Source: Ruegeria atlantica (GTDB lineage: Bacteria; Pseudomonadota; Alphaproteobacteria; Rhodobacterales; Rhodobacteraceae). Taken from it: DNA of 64,000 nucleotides. Location of the stretch: positions 620,001 to 684,000 of the forward strand of contig NZ_WQBE01000001.1 in NCBI RefSeq assembly GCF_013032005.1, written 5' to 3'. Every line of letters starts with the position of its first letter. Position 1 is the first letter of the stretch. The translations under genes were made by a program, and so were the position numbers. Below the pieces are notes generated by a model. The model did not search any database, had not been told where the DNA came from, and was given only the letters and a program-made list of their open reading frames with translations. Positions 47,291 through 56,359 of the stretch are shown one piece after another.

Positions 47291-47874
47291 AGTTCGTCCA
47301 GTTCCGCATCCCAATAGAGAAAGTCGATCCAGCTATCATGCAGGTGGTTCGGAGGGAACTTGCGCCCAATATTGCGCAACGCCTCTGATTCCGGTTGGCG
47401 CGGAGGCTTGCGCAACGTCATCCCTGCCTGTCGCAGTGACTTGGACCCTTTTTTTAGGTTGCACGGGCTGCAGGCCGCCACGACATTCTGCCAGCTTGTG
47501 ACGCCCCCTGCCGCACGCGGTACCACATGGTCAAACGTCAGATCACCCCGGCTCCCACAATACTGACAGCGGAATTCGTCCCTCAAAAATAAATTAAAGC
47601 GCGTGAAGGCCACGCGCTTTCTGGGTTTTACATAATCTTTCAGGACAACGACCGAAGGTATTCGTATCTCGGTACTGGGGCTTCGGACGACTTCGTCGTA
47701 TTCAGCCACTATGTCCACCCTGTCCAGCCAAGCAGCCTTGATCGCCTCTTGCCATGGCCACAGGGATAACGGGTAATAGGATAAGGGGCGATAATCGGCG
47801 TTCAAAACCAATGCCGGATGATGCCTGAGCGCACCGGGTTCCCTGACAAATTCGGTCCTGAAGTCTCCATCCAT
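47287..47874 (-). CDS. standalone HNH endonuclease
   Basis: The 195-residue protein has a beta-beta-alpha-metal HNH nuclease core: Zn-binding CQYC and CSPC ([21 protein letters not shown]... and [12 protein letters not shown]) around the catalytic DH of FDHVV. Standalone HNH proteins of this kind are widespread in alphaproteobacteria with no known substrate, and there is no toxin, restriction or phage gene beside it. The N-terminus ([39 protein letters not shown]) is family-typical. It ends 4 nt overlapped with dsbB on the opposite strand. Confidence 0.88.
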   Translation of the reverse strand: MDGDFRTEFVREPGALRHHPALVLNADYRPLSYYPLSLWPWQEAIKAAWLDRVDIVAEYDEVVRSPSTEIRIPSVVVLKDYVKPRKRVAFTRFNLFLRDEFRCQYCGSRGDLTFDHVVPRAAGGVTSWQNVVAACSPCNLKKGSKSLRQAGMTLRKPPRQPESEALRNIGRKFPPNHLHDSWIDFLYWDAELDEL

Positions 47875-48075
47875 CTCAGAATCGCTCCTCGCTCTGCTCT
47901 GCCCGTTTTTGACATCAGAGCGGGGAACACCCGCCCCGGCCTTAACTTAACTATATATCGTGTTAAATCTCTGACAAGCCCTGAGTTTCCACAATATCTC
48001 GGGGATTGGTTAATCCGAATCTGTAACACCTGCGTAACAGTTATCCACAGGTTGCGCCTCACTGACCTGCGGGCT

Positions 48076-48693
48076 ATGGCGTTTGTCATGTCCTGGTTCA
48101 TTCGCTTCAACAAACCATTCGATGTGCTGCCGCAGTTCACCGACCGCGCCAACGCAGATTCGCCCCGCCGCACTCTGTCAGACTATATCGATCTGCCAGG
48201 CGTTTACCCGGCCGGGCGGCTGGATCGGGACAGCGAAGGCTTGATGCTGCTGACCGACAACGGGCGACTGCAAGCGCAAATATCGGACCCAAAACACAAG
48301 ATGGCCAAAACCTATTGGGTTCAGGTCGAAGGTCTGCCGAATGACGCTGCCTTGAAAGCCCTGCGAGACGGGGTTGAACTGAAAGACGGCCTGACCCGCC
48401 CTGCCAAAGCCCGGTTGATGGATGAACCGCCAGGGCTGTGGCCCCGCAATCCGCCGATCAGAGTGCGCCAGACGGTGCCCGATTGCTGGATCGAACTGAC
48501 CATCCGCGAGGGCCGCAATCGGCAGGTGCGGCGGATGACAGCTGCCGTCGGTCACCCGACCCTGCGCCTGATCCGCGCCCGGATCGGCGACTGGTCGCTA
48601 GAGGGGCTTGAGCCAGGCCAATGGGACAGCCTACCGACGCCAACATTAAACTCTGCCCCGCAACACAAACGCGACCGTCGTCCACGCCGGTGA
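48076..48693 (+). CDS. rluE: 23S rRNA pseudouridine synthase (RluE-like)
   Basis: The 205-residue protein resembles RluE, which makes pseudouridine 2457 in 23S rRNA. It begins with [18 protein letters not shown] and contains the catalytic-Asp segment [20 protein letters not shown] and the C-terminal [28 protein letters not shown]. The start is ambiguous: ATG at 48076 or 48088, neither with a strong ribosome-binding site. The gene stands alone in a gap behind the divergent HNH gene. The C-terminus is basic (HKRDRRPRR), suiting RNA binding. Confidence 0.85.
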   Translation: MAFVMSWFIRFNKPFDVLPQFTDRANADSPRRTLSDYIDLPGVYPAGRLDRDSEGLMLLTDNGRLQAQISDPKHKMAKTYWVQVEGLPNDAALKALRDGVELKDGLTRPAKARLMDEPPGLWPRNPPIRVRQTVPDCWIELTIREGRNRQVRRMTAAVGHPTLRLIRARIGDWSLEGLEPGQWDSLPTPTLNSAPQHKRDRRPRR

Positions 48694-48724
48694 CAAAAAC
48701 TGCATGTTGTGATAGGCTTACAGC

Positions 48725-49150
48725 ATGAAAGTCACACCCGACATTCCAGTACCAACCGGCATTCTTGAGGCCGCTCTCTATGTCGACGACTTGGATGCTG
48801 CCGAACGGTTTTATGGAGAGATTCTGGCGTTGGAGAAAATCCAGCGCGTGACGGATCGACACGTATTCTTCCGGATCGGCAGTTCGGTCTTGTTGTTGTT
48901 CAACGCGGAAGAAACCGAGAAACCGCCGGGCAATCCCGACTTGCCCGTTCCCCCCCATGGCGCGCACGGGCCTGGCCACGTTTGTCTGATCCTGACACGC
49001 GCGGAGATCGACACGATGCGCAAACATCTGCTGGATTGGAACATCCCCTTAGATGCCGAGTTTGACTGGCCAAACGGCGCACGCTCTCTTTACGTGCGCG
49101 ATCCGTCAGGCAATTCGGTTGAATTTGCCGAAGGGCATTTGTGGGGCTGA
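48725..49150 (+). CDS. glyoxalase/bleomycin-resistance-type (VOC) protein
   Basis: The 141-residue protein has the VOC fold with paired beta-alpha-beta-beta-beta modules. Metal-binding residues are expected in LEAALYVDDLDAAERFY and GHVCLILTRAE, and the final Glu is in SGNSVEFAEGHLWG. It could be a metal-dependent dioxygenase, lyase or fosfomycin-type enzyme; no substrate is visible. The start lies 31 nt after rluE. Its stop is 4 nt from the convergent GNAT stop. Confidence 0.75.
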   Translation: MKVTPDIPVPTGILEAALYVDDLDAAERFYGEILALEKIQRVTDRHVFFRIGSSVLLLFNAEETEKPPGNPDLPVPPHGAHGPGHVCLILTRAEIDTMRKHLLDWNIPLDAEFDWPNGARSLYVRDPSGNSVEFAEGHLWG

Positions 49151-49154
49151 CCCC

Positions 49155-49658
49155 TCAGAGTGCCGCGCCCGCCGATAGATCAAACCTTTTAGATATTCTA
49201 TCAACCGGCGTGCCATCCTGCAGTGGCACGCCATAGGCGACCGAGTAGTCTTGAAACCCCATCTTGTCGTAGTAGCCAAGACCCATCCCATTATCGGCGC
49301 GGATGGTTGCATTAATCGCTGTAAACCCCATTGCCGCCGCGAATTTCGAAGTTTCCGCGAACAAGGCCCGGCCTGCCCCTTTCAGCGCAGGATGACGTCT
49401 GGTGAAGGTCGCGATATCGGCACAATCCTGTGGCAACGCGTCGTGCATTCCCAGCCACTGAAAGCCAGCCACCTCTCCTTGATCGTCCAAGGCGACGTGG
49501 GTGCAGATTTTGTCAGTGCCCTCCAGGTAGCTTTGAACGAACAACGCGTCAGAGAACGGAATTTCAAACGCGGTGCTGCCCCCGATTTCGATGATCTCAT
49601 TGAGGATGCGGCAAGCTGTGGCCACATCCTCTGGCATCATGGGGCGGACCGCGATCAT
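49155..49658 (-). CDS. GNAT-family N-acetyltransferase
   Basis: The 167-residue protein has the GNAT acetyl-CoA fold: IAVRPMMPEDVATACRILNEI at the N-terminus, the pyrophosphate-binding region after HPALKGAGRALFAETSKFAAAMGFTAINATIRADNGMGLGYYDKMGF, and a final strand near the C-terminus. The acceptor amine or protein is unknown. It is the last gene of a three-gene unit with the esterase and DNA glycosylase, 2 nt after the esterase stop. Confidence 0.85.
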   Translation of the reverse strand: MIAVRPMMPEDVATACRILNEIIEIGGSTAFEIPFSDALFVQSYLEGTDKICTHVALDDQGEVAGFQWLGMHDALPQDCADIATFTRRHPALKGAGRALFAETSKFAAAMGFTAINATIRADNGMGLGYYDKMGFQDYSVAYGVPLQDGTPVDRISKRFDLSAGAAL

Positions 49659-49660
49659 CC

Positions 49661-50326
49661 CTACAGGCTCAGTTTGTCGCGCATGAAGGCCAGCGCGACA
49701 CTCAGGCCGTCCGGCGCAATTCCGTGGCCGGTACCCTTCATCACATGAGCGTAAACCTCTTTGAACCCGGCCTCTTGCAGCGCTTCAGCGGCGGCGGGCA
49801 AGGATTGCGGCGGCACCACATCATCGACGTCACCATGAACCAGCAGAATCGGCATCCGGCTGACCGTCTCGTCGGGCAGCAGATCGGGCTCTAGCAACCG
49901 TCCCGAAAAGGCAACGATGCCGGCAACCGGATCCTCGCGACGCGGTGCGACGTGCAGGCTCATCATCGTGCCCTGGGAAAACCCGAACAATACAACCTGT
50001 TCCGGCAAAACATCCTCGTCCACCATCAGCGCATCGAGGAAGGCGTTGAAATCCTCAACCGCCATTTCCATTCCTCGTCGGGCTTCTTCTTCGGACGACC
50101 CGTCAATCCATGGGATCGGAAACCACTGAAACCCATTTGGCATCCCGGGGATCTGCTCGGGCGCATCGGGGGCGACAAAAAGCGTGTCGGGCAAGTGTTC
50201 GCCCAAAGGATCGGCCAAGCCCAGCAGGTCGGCCCCATTGGCCCCATAGCCGTGCACGAACACAACGACCGAGCGTGTGTCGCCCGAAACCGGCTCTTTT
50301 CGGAGCGCATTCAAAACCCGTGTCAT
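49661..50326 (-). CDS. alpha/beta hydrolase (phospholipase/carboxylesterase family)
   Basis: The 221-residue protein has the small esterase fold with catalytic Ser117 in FGFSQGTM (G-x-S-x-G), Asp in LVHGDVDDVVPPQS and His in GTGHGIAPDG, and an oxyanion-hole segment HGYGANGADL near residue 25. It should cleave carboxyl esters or thioesters in the cytoplasm. Its ATG overlaps the glycosylase stop (ATGA), so it is translationally coupled to that gene. Confidence 0.88.
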   Translation of the reverse strand: MTRVLNALRKEPVSGDTRSVVVFVHGYGANGADLLGLADPLGEHLPDTLFVAPDAPEQIPGMPNGFQWFPIPWIDGSSEEEARRGMEMAVEDFNAFLDALMVDEDVLPEQVVLFGFSQGTMMSLHVAPRREDPVAGIVAFSGRLLEPDLLPDETVSRMPILLVHGDVDDVVPPQSLPAAAEALQEAGFKEVYAHVMKGTGHGIAPDGLSVALAFMRDKLSL

Positions 50327-50955
50327 CTGATCCCTTCTCGTTCTTTAGCCACCCGGTAATAGGCCCACAACACACGCGCCGCAACCGATCGCCAGGGCGA
50401 CCAAGCTTCGGCCATTTGGCGCAGTTCTTTGTCCGTGGGACGTTTGGGCAAGTCATAGAGGATGCGCGCTGCCTCTTGCAGCGCCAGATCGCCCGGAGCG
50501 ATCACATCGGCGCGCCCTAAAGAGAACATCGCGTATATTTCAGCTGTCCAGACACCGATCCCCGGCACCTCGGTCAAAGTCGCGATGACATCCGCATTAG
50601 AAGCGTCGCGTAATGTTTTGTAATCAATACGCGCCTCAGCCAACGCGCGTGCGTAGCGTATCTTTTGACGGCTCAGCCCCACAGCCCGCAAATCGTCATC
50701 GGTTGCCCACATGATCTTGCGTGGTCCGGTGAGCTTGGCATCCTGCAGCCGTTTCCAGATCGCATTGGCCGAGGCCACGCTGACTTGCTGGCTGACAATA
50801 GCGCTGAGAAGTTGGGCAAACCCATCCGGACGGCGACGCAGGGGCAAAGGCCCAGTCTGATCCATCGCCCAGGCCATCCGCGGGCATTCCGCGGCCAGCC
50901 ATTCGGCGCCCTCTGCGACACAGTCAGGTGATTCAATGATGCGTCCGACAGACAT
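50323..50955 (-). CDS. alkA: DNA-3-methyladenine glycosylase II (AlkA-type)
   Basis: The 210-residue HhH-GPD glycosylase removes alkylated purines from DNA. The helix-hairpin-helix is LTEVPGIGVWTAEIYAMF (about residues 127-144), and the catalytic Asp156 lies in VIAPGDLALQEA, as in AlkA. There is no Ada domain and no [4Fe-4S] Cys loop. It starts a three-gene unit with an esterase and a GNAT acetyltransferase, which is 98 nt from the divergent MFS gene. No SOS box is visible at its start. Confidence 0.87.
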   Translation of the reverse strand: MSVGRIIESPDCVAEGAEWLAAECPRMAWAMDQTGPLPLRRRPDGFAQLLSAIVSQQVSVASANAIWKRLQDAKLTGPRKIMWATDDDLRAVGLSRQKIRYARALAEARIDYKTLRDASNADVIATLTEVPGIGVWTAEIYAMFSLGRADVIAPGDLALQEAARILYDLPKRPTDKELRQMAEAWSPWRSVAARVLWAYYRVAKEREGIR

Positions 50956-51053
50956 GGGCCCTCCGGGAAAATGATATCGCGCTCACGGTAGGTTGCTTTG
51001 TCGCAGATGCAACCCGCTTGTACGACAGGCTTTTCAAAGATACGCATTGGCGC

Positions 51054-52280
51054 ATGACACTAACGACGACAACCCTCGACACTAGTCGAGCCAAGCGCAA
51101 TGTCGCCGTTTTGGTGGCGGCACAAGCTGTACTGGGCGCACAGATGCCGATGCTCTTTATCGTGGGCGGGTTAGCTGGGGATTCACTGGCTACAAACGCG
51201 TGTCTGGCCACCCTGCCGATTTCGCTCATCGTGCTGGGGTCAATGCTGGCTGCCACGCCGATTTCGGCGATCATGCAGCGCTGGGGACGGCGCGCCGGGT
51301 TTCTGGTTGGTGCTACTGCGGGGGCTTGCGGCGGGGCGGTCGGCGCGTATGGGTTGTTTCTGGGCTCGTTCCCGGTCTTCCTGCTGGGAAGCCTGCTAAC
51401 CGGCATTTACATGAGCGCGCATGGATTTTACCGCTTTGCAGCCGCTGATACGGCGTCTGACGCGTTTCGACCCAAAGCGATTTCATATGTCATGGCAGGC
51501 GGTCTAGCAGCGGCGATCATCGGCCCGCAGATCGTCAAACTGACCTCGACCGCATATGTGATTCCGTTTTTTGGCACCTATCTGGCTGTCATCGCGATGA
51601 ATGCTTTTGGGTCGGTGCTGTTTTTCTTCCTCGATATCCCGACGCCCGAAAAGCCAAAGGAAGACGCGCCCAAAGGACGATCCCGGCTTGAAATGCTTAG
51701 AACCCCACGCATCGCCGTGGCGATCATTTGTGCGATGGTTTCCTACGCTTTGATGAATCTTGTCATGACCTCGACCCCGCTTGCGGTTGTGGGTTGCGGT
51801 TACAGCGCCAACGATGCCGCTGATGTCGTCACCAGCCATGTTCTGGCGATGTATGTGCCCAGCTTTTTCACGGGCCAGTTGATCACGCGGTTCGGGGTCG
51901 AAAAAATCGTAGCCCTCGGTCTCGCCATTCTGGCCGGCGCGGGTGTGGTTGCTTTGCAAGGCGTCGAGTTGGGCAATTTCTTTATCGCGCTGATCCTGCT
52001 GGGCATTGGCTGGAACTTTGGCTTTATCGGCGCCACGACGATGCTGGCTGCGTCGCACGACGTGAACGAACGTGGGCGGATGCAGGGGCTGAACGACCTG
52101 CTGGTGTTTGGGGGCGTGACACTTGCGTCGCTCGCTTCGGGCGGGTTGATGAACTGTTCGGGCGGGTCACCAGTCGAAGGCTGGACCGCCGTGAACCTGG
52201 CCATGATCCCACTGTTGACGCTGGCAGGTGGTGCGCTGCTGTGGTTGGTTCTGAAACCCTCTGAGCCGGAAACGGTCTGA
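51054..52280 (+). CDS. MFS transporter
   Basis: The 408-residue protein has twelve hydrophobic helices in two halves and MFS-type loop motifs, for example AIMQRWGRRAGFLVGA after helix 2 and a long cytoplasmic middle loop with EKPKEDAPKGRSRLEM. No drug-specific signature is visible; it may be an exporter. The ATG at 51054 was chosen since the longer reading from 51018 begins with a TTG and adds non-membrane residues. The stop is 3 nt from the convergent phytoene-synthase-like gene. Confidence 0.88.
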   Translation: MTLTTTTLDTSRAKRNVAVLVAAQAVLGAQMPMLFIVGGLAGDSLATNACLATLPISLIVLGSMLAATPISAIMQRWGRRAGFLVGATAGACGGAVGAYGLFLGSFPVFLLGSLLTGIYMSAHGFYRFAAADTASDAFRPKAISYVMAGGLAAAIIGPQIVKLTSTAYVIPFFGTYLAVIAMNAFGSVLFFFLDIPTPEKPKEDAPKGRSRLEMLRTPRIAVAIICAMVSYALMNLVMTSTPLAVVGCGYSANDAADVVTSHVLAMYVPSFFTGQLITRFGVEKIVALGLAILAGAGVVALQGVELGNFFIALILLGIGWNFGFIGATTMLAASHDVNERGRMQGLNDLLVFGGVTLASLASGGLMNCSGGSPVEGWTAVNLAMIPLLTLAGGALLWLVLKPSEPETV

Positions 52281-52283
52281 CGC

Positions 52284-53066
52284 CTACCAGCGCCCGCTGG
52301 CAACGGACCACATCAAGGACGCTCTGCGGCGAATTTCACCCTGTGCGAGGTCCCCGACTGCGACGCGCTCTGGGCGAGTCACGACTCGCCGCAAAACCCA
52401 TTCTGCCTGCCATCCCGCAAAAAGCGCGGGGCGGGCATCTGCTGAGACACCTGCACTGTTTGACCGTGCGCGCTGAAGTTTGTCCAAAGCCTTTTGCGCC
52501 AGTGACCGAACACCATCAGGCGTGCCGTCAAGCAAAGGAATACGACCACGCGCCTCAAGATCAGGAATCGCCCGAAACCAGTTCGCCACCCCTACGCCAT
52601 AGCCGAAATCGCGCAGCACAGCTTCGTCCGCTTCACCCAGAACCTGCGCGGCTGCGACCATCAAGGATCCGGCGCTATGGTTGATATAGGTGTCGAAATG
52701 CGCTTCGTCCTCAAACGGATCACGGTAAATATCCCAACGCCTCACGGCCACATACTCATCCAACGTAGCCGCCAGATCGGGCGACAGGACCTGCGACAGA
52801 GGCGTCACAACCTCATGCCGACGCACCGCCTTACCTTCGGCAATCTCTTGCAGCGCATCGCGCCACCATTGCAGGCGCATCTCAGCGATCATTGTCTCTT
52901 GCGTGACCCAAGGGGCCCGAGCAACCTCGACATTCAGCGCATAGAGCGGGAACAGTTTAGGCCGTAAGGCAACGGGTGCCGCCATGACCGCCATAAACCG
53001 ATCAGGATCGGCGCGATGCACCAATGCTGCGCAGGCCTTAACGTCATCATCGAAATCAACGCTCAC
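52284..53066 (-). CDS. phytoene/squalene synthase-fold protein without Asp-rich motifs (NDUFAF6-like)
   Basis: The 260-residue protein has the trans-isoprenyl diphosphate synthase fold, with FMAVMAAPVALRPKLFPLYALNVEVAR and EMRLQWWRDALQEI. The first Asp-rich motif reads NVEVA where active enzymes have DD-x-x-D, and the second is VANWFRAIPDLEARGRIPL, also lacking the Asp pair. It resembles the complex I assembly factor NDUFAF6, so a non-enzymatic or altered role is likely. The start is GTG 53066, overlapping the citramalate synthase stop (GTGA). No carotenoid genes lie beside it. Confidence 0.7.
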   Translation of the reverse strand: MSVDFDDDVKACAALVHRADPDRFMAVMAAPVALRPKLFPLYALNVEVARAPWVTQETMIAEMRLQWWRDALQEIAEGKAVRRHEVVTPLSQVLSPDLAATLDEYVAVRRWDIYRDPFEDEAHFDTYINHSAGSLMVAAAQVLGEADEAVLRDFGYGVGVANWFRAIPDLEARGRIPLLDGTPDGVRSLAQKALDKLQRARSNSAGVSADARPALFAGWQAEWVLRRVVTRPERVAVGDLAQGEIRRRASLMWSVASGRW

Positions 53067-54697
53067 TCGGCCACCGCCGTCTGTGACCCGCAATCGCGCA
53101 CCAGTTTCCACTGTATCGCGTCCAACAGCGCCTCGAACGAGGCATCGACTATGTTCGCGCTTACGCCCACGGTCGACCAACGCCGCCCCTGCCCGTCTTC
53201 GCTGTCGATTATCACGCGGGTCACCGCCTCGGTGCCGCCCTGCGTGATGCGTACCTTGAAGTCGACCAGACGCATGTCGGACAAAATCTGCGAATACTGC
53301 CCCAGATCCTTGGCCAGCGCTTTGGCCAGCGCGTTCACCGGCCCCCGGTCACTGCCGTCCTCGTCCAAAGACTCGCTGACCGACAGTTTCTTTTCCCCGT
53401 CGACTTTCACAACAACGACGGCTTCGGATAGGCTGACCATCTTGTTGTACTTGTTCTTGCGCCGCTCAACGGTCACCTTATAGCGCTTGACCTCAAAGAA
53501 CTCGGGCAGCTGCCCCAACTCATCACGTGCCAGCAGCTCAAAACTAGCCTGCGCAGTGTCATAGGAATACCCCTCGGCCTCGCGCTGCTTGATCCGGTCC
53601 AGAATGCGCCCCAGCGCCGGGTTGTCCTTTTCGACGGACAGACCGGCCTCGGTCAAGCGTTTGCGCAGGTTCGACTGCCCCGCCTGGTTCGACATCGGAA
53701 TGATCCGCGCATTCCCGACAGAGGCCGGATCGACATGTTCATAAGTCGATGGGTCCTTGAGGATCGCGCTGGCATGCAGCCCTGCCTTATGCGCAAAGGC
53801 TGAGGCGCCGACATAGGCCGATTGCTTGCTGGGCACCCGGTTCAGGATATCGTCCAGCATCCGACTGACCCGCGTCAAACCGGCCAGAGCATGCTCACTA
53901 ACACCAATATCGAAACCCGACGCGTAGGGCTCCTTCAACAGCAAAGTCGGGATCAGAGCGGTCAGGTTCGCATTACCGCATCGCTCACCCAACCCGTTCA
54001 ACGTGCCTTGTATCTGCCGCGCGCCCGCATCAACAGCGGCCAGAGAGCAAGCCACCGCGTTTTCGGTATCGTTGTGGGTGTGGATGCCCAGCCGATCCCC
54101 CGGCAACCCGGCGGCAATCACTTCGGTCACGATCCGCGTTACTTCGGCGGGCAGTGCGCCGCCATTAGTGTCGCACAGCACAACCCAGCGCGCCCCAGCA
54201 TCCAACGCCGCCTGACACACCTGAACCGCATAGCCGGGGTTGTCCTTGTACCCATCAAAGAAGTGCTCGGCATCGAACAGCGCCTCACGCCCCTGTGCCA
54301 CGATATGCGCGACGGAGGCGCGGACGTTCTCGACATTTTCTTCCAGCGAAATTCCCAGCGCGTGGGTCACGTGGTAATCATGCGACTTGCCCACCAGACA
54401 CACCGCTTGCGTGTTTGCATTCATCACCGCGGCCAGAACATCGTCATTCTCGGCCGACCGGCCCGACCGCTTAGTCATGCCAAATGCGGTCAAACGGGCC
54501 GAAGTCTTGGGCGCAACATCGAAAAACGCGCTGTCAGTCGGGTTCGCGCCCGGCCAACCGCCTTCGATATAGTCGACACCCAGCGCGTCCAACGCCTGTG
54601 CGATCTGCACCTTCTCAGAGGTCGAAAACTGCACGCCCTGCGTCTGTTGCCCGTCTCGCAGGGTGGTGTCGTAGAGGTAGAGGCGGTCTTTGGTCAT
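53063..54697 (-). CDS. cimA: (R)-citramalate synthase
   Basis: The 544-residue protein is a DRE-TIM metallolyase of the 2-isopropylmalate synthase family. The catalytic DTTLRDGQQTQGVQF, the second-domain metal ligands in HTHNDTENAVACSLAAVDAGARQIQGTLNG, and the C-terminal regulatory LeuA dimer (~ residues 400-540) are present. CimA condenses pyruvate with acetyl-CoA to citramalate for isoleucine synthesis. It overlaps cysS at the start (stop TGA shares an A with its ATG at 54697; GTG 54700 is an alternative), and the phytoene-synthase-like gene at its end. This three-gene run is on one strand. Confidence 0.9.
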   Translation of the reverse strand: MTKDRLYLYDTTLRDGQQTQGVQFSTSEKVQIAQALDALGVDYIEGGWPGANPTDSAFFDVAPKTSARLTAFGMTKRSGRSAENDDVLAAVMNANTQAVCLVGKSHDYHVTHALGISLEENVENVRASVAHIVAQGREALFDAEHFFDGYKDNPGYAVQVCQAALDAGARWVVLCDTNGGALPAEVTRIVTEVIAAGLPGDRLGIHTHNDTENAVACSLAAVDAGARQIQGTLNGLGERCGNANLTALIPTLLLKEPYASGFDIGVSEHALAGLTRVSRMLDDILNRVPSKQSAYVGASAFAHKAGLHASAILKDPSTYEHVDPASVGNARIIPMSNQAGQSNLRKRLTEAGLSVEKDNPALGRILDRIKQREAEGYSYDTAQASFELLARDELGQLPEFFEVKRYKVTVERRKNKYNKMVSLSEAVVVVKVDGEKKLSVSESLDEDGSDRGPVNALAKALAKDLGQYSQILSDMRLVDFKVRITQGGTEAVTRVIIDSEDGQGRRWSTVGVSANIVDASFEALLDAIQWKLVRDCGSQTAVAE

Positions 54698-56094
54698 CAC
54701 ACCCCCTCCAACTTGGCAGCGTCGAACCCAGCACCGGGCACCAGTTCGACACCATCCTTGCTCATACGAACCTCAAGCCCAGCAGCCAGATAAGCGGCTT
54801 TGAGACGGTCCACTTCCGAGAAGTCCTTGCTTTGCATCGCAATGACCCGCGCATCTGCCAACCGGTCCGCATGTGCCGACAAATCCGTCGATGTGGTATC
54901 CGCCCACGCCCCCATCTCGGGGGTCAAGAGACCAAGCAATTGTGCGCTGGCCAACAAACCAACGGCATCTCCATCCGCAGCCAAACGGTGGAGTTCAGCC
55001 AAAGCACCCGCAGTGTTCAGGTCGTCACTAAGCGCTGCGATAACTGCAGGTGCCGCGCTGGCGGCGGGCTCGATGCCCGACGTCAGCGCCCGCCACTTGC
55101 GCAGCGTCGCCTCGGCTTCACGCGCCTTCTTCTCAGTCCAATCCATCGGCTTACGATAGTGGGTTTGCAGGAAGACAAAGCGGATCACCTCACCCGGGAC
55201 GCCCTGCTCCAGCAGATCATGGACGGTGAAGAAATTGCCCAGAGATTTGGACATCTTCTTGCCTTCCACCTGCAGCATCTCATTGTGCAGCCAGACCTTT
55301 GCGAACTCACCATGCGGATGGGCGCACTTGCTCTGCGCGATCTCATTCTCATGATGCGGGAACATCAAGTCATTGCCACCGCCGTGGATGTCAAAACTCT
55401 CGCCCAACAGCTCATAGCTCATGGCCGAGCATTCTATGTGCCAGCCCGGACGCCCCCTGCCCCAAGGGGAATCCCACCCTGGCAATTCTTCGGTCGAGGG
55501 CTTCCACAGCACGAAATCCATCGGGTTTTTCTTGTAAGGCGCAACCTCAACCCGAGCGCCCGCGATCATGTCGTCGACGGACCGGCCCGACAATTCGCCG
55601 TAATGTTCTTTCCAACTGTCCACGGCGAACAGAACGTGCCCCTCTGCCGCGTAAGCATGGCCCTTGGCAATCAGGTCTTCGATCATCGCGATCATCTGCG
55701 CAATGTATTGCGTAGCGCGCGGCATCTCATTGGGCTCTAGCGCCCCAAGCGCGCCCATATCGTGCAGATACCAACCGATGGTCTCATTCGAGCGTTCCTG
55801 AACCAGCTGCTCCAACGTGCCTTCAGCCCCCGCCTGTTGCCGTGCCAGCGCGGTCGCGTTGATCTTGTCATCCACGTCCGTGAAATTGCGCACATAAGTC
55901 ACGTGATCCGCACCAAAGGTGTGTCGCAACAATCGGTAGAGCACATCGAACACCACTACAGGCCGTGCGTTGCCCAGATGGGCGCGGTCGTAAACTGTGG
56001 GCCCACAGACATACATCCGCACATTGTCGGCACTGATCGGCACGAAATCCTCTTTCGTCCGCGTCCGGGTGTTGTGCAGTTTGATTGTCGTCAT
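54697..56094 (-). CDS. cysS: cysteinyl-tRNA synthetase
   Basis: The 465-residue class I synthetase charges tRNA-Cys. It has the Zn-binding Cys30 in the [17 protein letters not shown] opening with HLGN (residues 39-42) as the HIGH motif. Further Zn ligands are in the CSAM and HHENE regions, and the KMSKS motif lies in [12 protein letters not shown]. Length is normal. ATG 56094 is preceded by GGAGC. It leads the coupled unit cysS-cimA-phytoene-synthase-like, linking cysteine decoding with isoleucine synthesis, probably by chance. Confidence 0.96.
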   Translation of the reverse strand: MTTIKLHNTRTRTKEDFVPISADNVRMYVCGPTVYDRAHLGNARPVVVFDVLYRLLRHTFGADHVTYVRNFTDVDDKINATALARQQAGAEGTLEQLVQERSNETIGWYLHDMGALGALEPNEMPRATQYIAQMIAMIEDLIAKGHAYAAEGHVLFAVDSWKEHYGELSGRSVDDMIAGARVEVAPYKKNPMDFVLWKPSTEELPGWDSPWGRGRPGWHIECSAMSYELLGESFDIHGGGNDLMFPHHENEIAQSKCAHPHGEFAKVWLHNEMLQVEGKKMSKSLGNFFTVHDLLEQGVPGEVIRFVFLQTHYRKPMDWTEKKAREAEATLRKWRALTSGIEPAASAAPAVIAALSDDLNTAGALAELHRLAADGDAVGLLASAQLLGLLTPEMGAWADTTSTDLSAHADRLADARVIAMQSKDFSEVDRLKAAYLAAGLEVRMSKDGVELVPGAGFDAAKLEGV

Positions 56095-56359
56095 CGGTCG
56101 GCTCCTAAAGACAGCATGGCTGGTCGCGTTAACGCGGGCTTAGCAACTTGTCTCAGGGATGAAAACGAAAGAAACCGGCCCGCTTGAAGTATCAGCAGGT
56201 AATGCAGCAAATAATGATGCAGGTCATCGGGTTCATATTGTCCCAGTATCACGGCGACCGCCCTTCGCCAAGCCTTGAGTTCCAACCATCTGTTTCGCCA
56301 ATTGACATTCTGCAACGGCTCTGGCCCTTTCGGCGCAGAACACCAGACGGAGGCGGGTC

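Noticed and set aside
47287..47874. HNH endonuclease as part of a defence, toxin or phage system
   Set aside because: No restriction, toxin, immunity or phage gene lies next to it; neighbours are dsbB and rluE.
52284..53066. Carotenoid biosynthesis gene (crtB)
   Set aside because: Asp-rich catalytic motifs are lost and no crt genes are adjacent.
54484..55740. 418-codon plus-strand ORF
   Set aside because: Antisense to cysS, no domain evidence.
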